Shown: in pieces, positions 60,649-64,000 of the stretch | Position numbering within the stretch: position 1 is the stretch's first letter | Layout of the letters: each line of letters starts with the position of its first letter | Assembly (NCBI RefSeq): GCF_003966895.1 | Contig: NZ_AP018449.1 | Location: 3,985,501-4,049,500 of the forward strand | Direction of reading: 5' to 3' | From: Methylomusa anaerophila | GTDB lineage: Bacteria; Bacillota; Negativicutes; Sporomusales; Sporomusaceae | Length of the DNA stretch: 64,000 nucleotides | Notes under the pieces: generated by a model | Databases searched by the model: none | What the model saw: only the letters and a program-made list of their open reading frames with translations | What the model was told of the DNA's origin: nothing | Made by a program: the position numbers and the translations under genes

Positions 60649-61839
60649 ATGACCAAAAAAAGTGTACTTTTCACCTCAGAATCTGTAACCGAAGGACATC
60701 CTGATAAGATTGCCGACCAAATTTCCGACAGTGTACTTGACGCTATCATTGCACAGGATCCTATGGGTCGCGTGGCTTGCGAAACATTAATAACAACCGG
60801 ATTAGTCCACGTTGTTGGTGAAATCACTACAAATTGCTATGTTGATATCCCGAAAATTGTACGTGAAACAGTAAAAAGCATTGGTTATACCAGGGCTAAA
60901 TTCGGGTTTGACGCTGAAACCTGCGGCGTGCTCACTTCAATTGATGAGCAATCTTTAGATATTGCGCTTGGTGTAGATAGAGCACTGGAAGCCAAACAGG
61001 GAGAAATGGATGCCATTGAAGCGATCGGCGCCGGTGACCAGGGAATGATGTTTGGTTATGCAACAAACGAGACGCCGGAATATATGCCTCTGCCGATTTC
61101 GTTGGCGCATAAGCTAGCCCGCCGCCTCTCCGAAGTTCGTAAAAACGGCGATTTAGCTTACCTTCGTCCCGATGGAAAGACGCAAGTCACTGTAGAATAC
61201 GTAGACGGAAAACCGGTTAGAATCGACACCATCATTGTGTCTACACAACATAGTCCGGATGTTGACCAAAAGACCATTGAGCAGGATCTGATCACCAAAG
61301 TGATTACTCCCATTGTGCCCCATGAACTTCTTGACGCCCAAACAAAATATTATATTAATCCTACCGGCAGATTTGTAGTGGGTGGACCTCAAGGTGATGC
61401 CGGTCTTACCGGCCGTAAAATCATTGTAGACACATACGGTGGTATGGCCCGCCATGGCGGCGGAGCATTTTCCGGTAAAGATCCAACAAAAGTAGACCGC
61501 TCCGCAGCTTATGCCGCCCGTTATGTGGCAAAAAACGTTGTTGCTGCCGGTCTGGCTGATAAATGTGAAATACAACTTGCTTATGCCATTGGTATCGCCC
61601 GTCCTGTTTCTGTTATGGTAGAAACTTTCGGGACGGCCAAAATTGATGAAGACCAAATTGTAGAATTAATTAATAAGCACTTTGATTTAAGACCAGCAGG
61701 CATCATTCAATCCTTGGATCTTCGGCGCCCAATCTATAGGCAAACAGCGGCGTACGGCCATTTTGGCCGTACAGACGTTGATTTACCGTGGGAGCGTACT
61801 AATAAAGCTGAAATTCTACGCAAAGAAGCCAATATCTAA
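60649..61839 (+). CDS. metK: S-adenosylmethionine synthetase
   Basis: This 396-residue enzyme makes SAM from methionine and ATP. Motifs are [20 protein letters not shown] near residue 8, the hexapeptide [12 protein letters not shown] near 119 and [19 protein letters not shown] near 267. AAGGAGG (60630-60636) is 12 nt from this ATG but 4 nt from an ATG at 60641 that opens a three-codon frame, M-F-K, whose TGA overlaps the metK ATG as ATGA. It is regulated by the S-box riboswitch. Confidence 0.97.
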   Translation: MTKKSVLFTSESVTEGHPDKIADQISDSVLDAIIAQDPMGRVACETLITTGLVHVVGEITTNCYVDIPKIVRETVKSIGYTRAKFGFDAETCGVLTSIDEQSLDIALGVDRALEAKQGEMDAIEAIGAGDQGMMFGYATNETPEYMPLPISLAHKLARRLSEVRKNGDLAYLRPDGKTQVTVEYVDGKPVRIDTIIVSTQHSPDVDQKTIEQDLITKVITPIVPHELLDAQTKYYINPTGRFVVGGPQGDAGLTGRKIIVDTYGGMARHGGGAFSGKDPTKVDRSAAYAARYVAKNVVAAGLADKCEIQLAYAIGIARPVSVMVETFGTAKIDEDQIVELINKHFDLRPAGIIQSLDLRRPIYRQTAAYGHFGRTDVDLPWERTNKAEILRKEANI

Positions 61840-61918
61840 GAGCTAACATATTTCATAACAGTCTATGGTAATACTAAGATTGCTAGGTGAACAAGCGTCA
61901 TCAAAGGAGGTACTACCA

Positions 61919-62146
61919 TTGGCTGATCAAAATACCTTAAACCGTTCAGTGTTCCGCGTCGGCGGCCTAAAAGGCGATCATTGCCGCGAGCGCATAGAAC
62001 ATACCCTATCCCATTTACACGGCGTTGTATCAGTAAAGATTGATCTAACTGGTAAACAAGTCTCTGTCGATTATGACTCATCTGTAACGCCCAGCGGCTA
62101 CATTGAAGAAACCCTACAATCCCTTGGCTACTCGATTCAAGAATAA
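61919..62146 (+). CDS. HMA-like small protein, degenerate metal site
   Basis: This 75-residue protein has the ferredoxin-like betaalphabeta-betaalphabeta pattern of heavy-metal-associated domains. HTLSHLHGVVSVKIDLTGKQ and YIEETLQSLGYSIQE are typical. The metal loop reads GLKGDHCRERIE where active members have GMxCxxC, so only one cysteine remains. It may have lost metal binding or bind differently. The TTG at 61919 follows AAAGGAGG by 8 nt. It lies between metK and priA. Confidence 0.8.
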   Translation: MADQNTLNRSVFRVGGLKGDHCRERIEHTLSHLHGVVSVKIDLTGKQVSVDYDSSVTPSGYIEETLQSLGYSIQE

Positions 62147-62147
62147 C

Positions 62148-62294
62148 ATGTCTCGAATGCGACTTCATTTTTCCCCTTTGGGCCTGGGTAAACGCAGATT
62201 AAAGCGGTTTTACAAACGATTAGAGATGGATACCGGTATGGAATGGGATATTGTGTCCACTACTTTCACCGAAGCTAAAAAAGCAGGTATTTGA
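62148..62294 (+). CDS. small basic protein, 48 residues
   Basis: This 48-residue frame begins 1 nt after the HMA stop. The protein is basic in its first half (RMRLHFSPLGLGKRRLKRFY) and acidic in the second. The ribosome site is weak, and no family is recognised. A terminator follows at 62330, so if real it is the last gene of the metK transcript. Codon usage looks ordinary. Confidence 0.4.
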   Translation: MSRMRLHFSPLGLGKRRLKRFYKRLEMDTGMEWDIVSTTFTEAKKAGI

Positions 62295-62329
62295 CTTTAC
62301 AACGCGAATATAATTATTGAGTTGACATG

Positions 62330-62360
62330 AAAGGGGACTTTAAAAAGTCCCCTCTCTTTA
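62330..62360 (+). terminator. Rho-independent terminator before priA
   Basis: AAAGGGGACTTT pairs with AAGTCCCCT around a short A-rich loop, followed by CTTTA and T-rich bases. Confidence 0.8.
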
Positions 62361-62413
62361 TAGCTCTTTCCAACCATAAAACTTATATAAACTTATAACT
62401 TAAGTGGTGTAAA

Positions 62414-64000
62414 ATGAAAAAGATTGCCCAAGTCATAGTCAATATACCTACACGCAATATTGATAAAGCGTTTTCTTACATCATTCCGGATCATTATGCT
62501 TATATTGATATAGGTTGGCGGGTCATAGTACCATTCGGTCAACGCACTGTGGAAGGGTTTATAATTAATATATCGGATATATCGGAAAGGGATGAAACTG
62601 CTTTAAAACCGATCACTGACATTCTGGACGATTTCGCCTGGTTTGGCAATCACATGCTTAAAACTGCCGAATGGTTGGCCGAGTATTATTTAACTTCTTT
62701 AGCTGAATCTTATAGAATGTTTATTCCTGGAAAAGCAGGGGTAAAGACTCAGGAGTTGTACAAGATTGCCGACAGTGTCAGTGAAGTACAACTGGCTGAA
62801 CTTAAGGAGGCAAGCAAGGATAATGATAATAAGGATAATTTTAAGATAATTGAACACATATATAAAAAAGGACCGCTGAAATTATCGGAATTAAGAAAGG
62901 AATTTAGGCACACAATCAGCGATTCTTCTTTAGAAGATATAATTAAATCTTTACTGCGCCAGAAAATACTCTGTAAACACAGTAAAATATATAAATCCGG
63001 TCTTCCGCGCCTTACCACGGTATACTCACTTGCTGTAGATGCGGCAACAGCTATTAATACCATTAACGCCACTTCAAAAAGAAAGCCGGCTCAACTCCGG
63101 TTAATTGAAGAGCTCCTTAAGTACAACAGCCTTGACAGCAGTCAATTGCGTCAATTAAGCATCACCCTTGATACTGTCAAAAGACTGGTCAAATTAGGAC
63201 TGATCCATACCAAGCAAGTCCAGATAATCCGTGATAGTTATGCAGACAGAGAATTTTCCGCGCCCAAACTTAAGCCCACCCAAGACCAGGAACAGGTCCT
63301 GGGCCAAATAATACCCGCTATATTAGAAAAAAAATTTAAATCATTTCTTCTTCGCGGCGTCACAGGCAGCGGGAAAACACAAGTGTATATAGAAGCAGTA
63401 CGTACTGCCAGAAACTTAGGAAGGCAAGCAATTGTTCTTGTTCCGGAAATTGCCTTAACCAGTCAAATTGTCTCCCGTTTTAAGGCAGCCTTTAATAATG
63501 ATGTTGTCGTTATTCACAGTAGATTATCCCTGGGGGAAAGATATGATGCCTGGCAACGGTTGCGATGTAATCAAGCCGGTATTGTAATTGGAGCAAGATC
63601 CGCCATATTTACACCGGCAGACAATTTGGGCTTAATCGTTATTGACGAAGAACACGAATTTACATACAAACAAGAAGAAGCACCCAGATACCATGCCAAA
63701 GAGGTGGCTTTAACCCGGGCGAAGTTTTCAGAAGCTGTAGTGATCTTAGGAAGTGCCACTCCTTCAGTAGAAACATATTTTCAAGCATTGCAAGGTGAGC
63801 ATAGTCTTGTTTGTCTAACCAGAAGAATTGACAGCGTTCCCCTCCCACCCGTTACGGTTGTAGACATGCGAAATGAATTAGCGCAAGGAAGGCGGGGAGT
63901 TATCTCGCCGGCCATGCAAGATATGCTTAGTGAAACATTTTCCAAGGGTGAGCAAGCTGTAATTCTTCTTAATCGCCGCGGCTATTCCACTTTCATTATG
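62414..64000 (+). CDS. priA: primosomal replication protein PriA, N-terminal part
   Basis: The gene runs off the window end, with 529 codons visible of about 730-830. The N-terminal DNA-binding domain (KKIAQVIVNIPTRNIDKAFSYI) is followed by a winged-helix region, and the superfamily 2 helicase core begins at residue 305: FLLRGVTGSGKTQVYIEAVR is motif I, VIDEEHEFTYKQE is motif II near 413 and LGSATPSVETYFQ is motif III near 444. PriA restarts stalled replication forks. Its place after coaBC is classical, with metK inserted here between them. Confidence 0.95.
   Translation, partial: MKKIAQVIVNIPTRNIDKAFSYIIPDHYAYIDIGWRVIVPFGQRTVEGFIINISDISERDETALKPITDILDDFAWFGNHMLKTAEWLAEYYLTSLAESYRMFIPGKAGVKTQELYKIADSVSEVQLAELKEASKDNDNKDNFKIIEHIYKKGPLKLSELRKEFRHTISDSSLEDIIKSLLRQKILCKHSKIYKSGLPRLTTVYSLAVDAATAINTINATSKRKPAQLRLIEELLKYNSLDSSQLRQLSITLDTVKRLVKLGLIHTKQVQIIRDSYADREFSAPKLKPTQDQEQVLGQIIPAILEKKFKSFLLRGVTGSGKTQVYIEAVRTARNLGRQAIVLVPEIALTSQIVSRFKAAFNNDVVVIHSRLSLGERYDAWQRLRCNQAGIVIGARSAIFTPADNLGLIVIDEEHEFTYKQEEAPRYHAKEVALTRAKFSEAVVILGSATPSVETYFQALQGEHSLVCLTRRIDSVPLPPVTVVDMRNELAQGRRGVISPAMQDMLSETFSKGEQAVILLNRRGYSTFIM

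Overview
The window reads as chromosomal DNA of an anaerobic, endospore-forming Firmicute, most likely a Negativicute of the Sporomusaceae type (Sporomusa/Pelosinus relatives). Evidence: sporulation genes (spoIIP, spoIVA, and a 24-codon spoVM), an IspH–S1 fusion, T-box and S-box riboswitches, the sepF/ylmH/divIVA and yicC/remA/gmk/rpoZ/coaBC gene orders, two cobalamin adenosyltransferases, and a large set of anaerobic flavin/iron-sulfur proteins. Base composition looks moderate (mid-40s % GC by eye), and GTG and TTG starts are common. The family-level placement is inference.

Layout. 1-8.1 kb: end of a DAHP synthase gene, then aroA, cmk, plsC, a cstA-type transporter with its own terminator, the ispH–S1 fusion and fni. 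8.2-10.2 kb: a polytopic membrane protein translationally coupled to spoIIP. 10.3-15.5 kb: a DUF512 radical-SAM protein, cobA-type adenosyltransferase, der, plsY, gpsA. 15.7-20.1 kb: spoIVA, then ACT protein-hom-thrB (threonine pathway). 20.3-27.0 kb: FAD oxidoreductase, tRNA-Pro, a debris-rich stretch (hairpins, a coiled-coil gene with heptad repeats, a frameshifted antitoxin-like gene, a small minus-strand gene), then an aminotransferase, SRPBCC protein, ndk, a PduO-type adenosyltransferase and a zinc ribbon protein. 27.0-30.8 kb: a 165-bp MITE-like element, the spoVM micro-gene, an EF-G paralogue and pgeF. 30.9-39.2 kb: the most interesting block, a sigma-54 activator next to a sigma-54-promoted six-gene operon for oxidative proline (or a related imino acid) catabolism, followed by an orphan LivK-like lipoprotein. 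39.4-46.5 kb: yggS, sepF, proC, ylmH, divIVA, DUF167 and T-box-controlled ileS. 46.5-50.3 kb: DUF5665, TVP38, lspA, rluD, pyrR. 50.4-57 kb: rqcH (minus strand), Ca-type P-ATPase, dapF and a secreted protein. 57-64 kb: yicC, remA, gmk, rpoZ, coaBC, SAM-riboswitch-controlled metK, an HMA protein, a tiny ORF and the start of priA.

How it works together. The sigma-54 block is a self-contained circuit. The regulator gene has an extended -35/-10 promoter with a perfect 16-bp palindrome just past the likely start site. Two further copies of that palindrome lie about 160-180 bp upstream of a GG-N10-GC promoter, which sits 14 nt before the first operon gene. The operon encodes a [2Fe-2S] subunit, an FAD/NAD subunit, a 4Fe-4S subunit, a BFD-type [2Fe-2S] subunit, a DAO-family amine dehydrogenase and RocA, consistent with a membrane-independent proline dehydrogenase complex feeding glutamate semialdehyde to RocA. 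The window also pairs spoIVA with the gene for its expected membrane anchor SpoVM, which is too short for ordinary gene calling.

Intergenic regions carry several families of palindromic repeats: a family with GAACTGCTTA arms (four or five copies), a 163-165-bp CTAG-ended MITE-like family (two copies, one apparently inserted into the first family), a CACAGAG-type repeat and one more inverted-repeat element. No prophage, CRISPR array, rRNA or complete transposase was seen.
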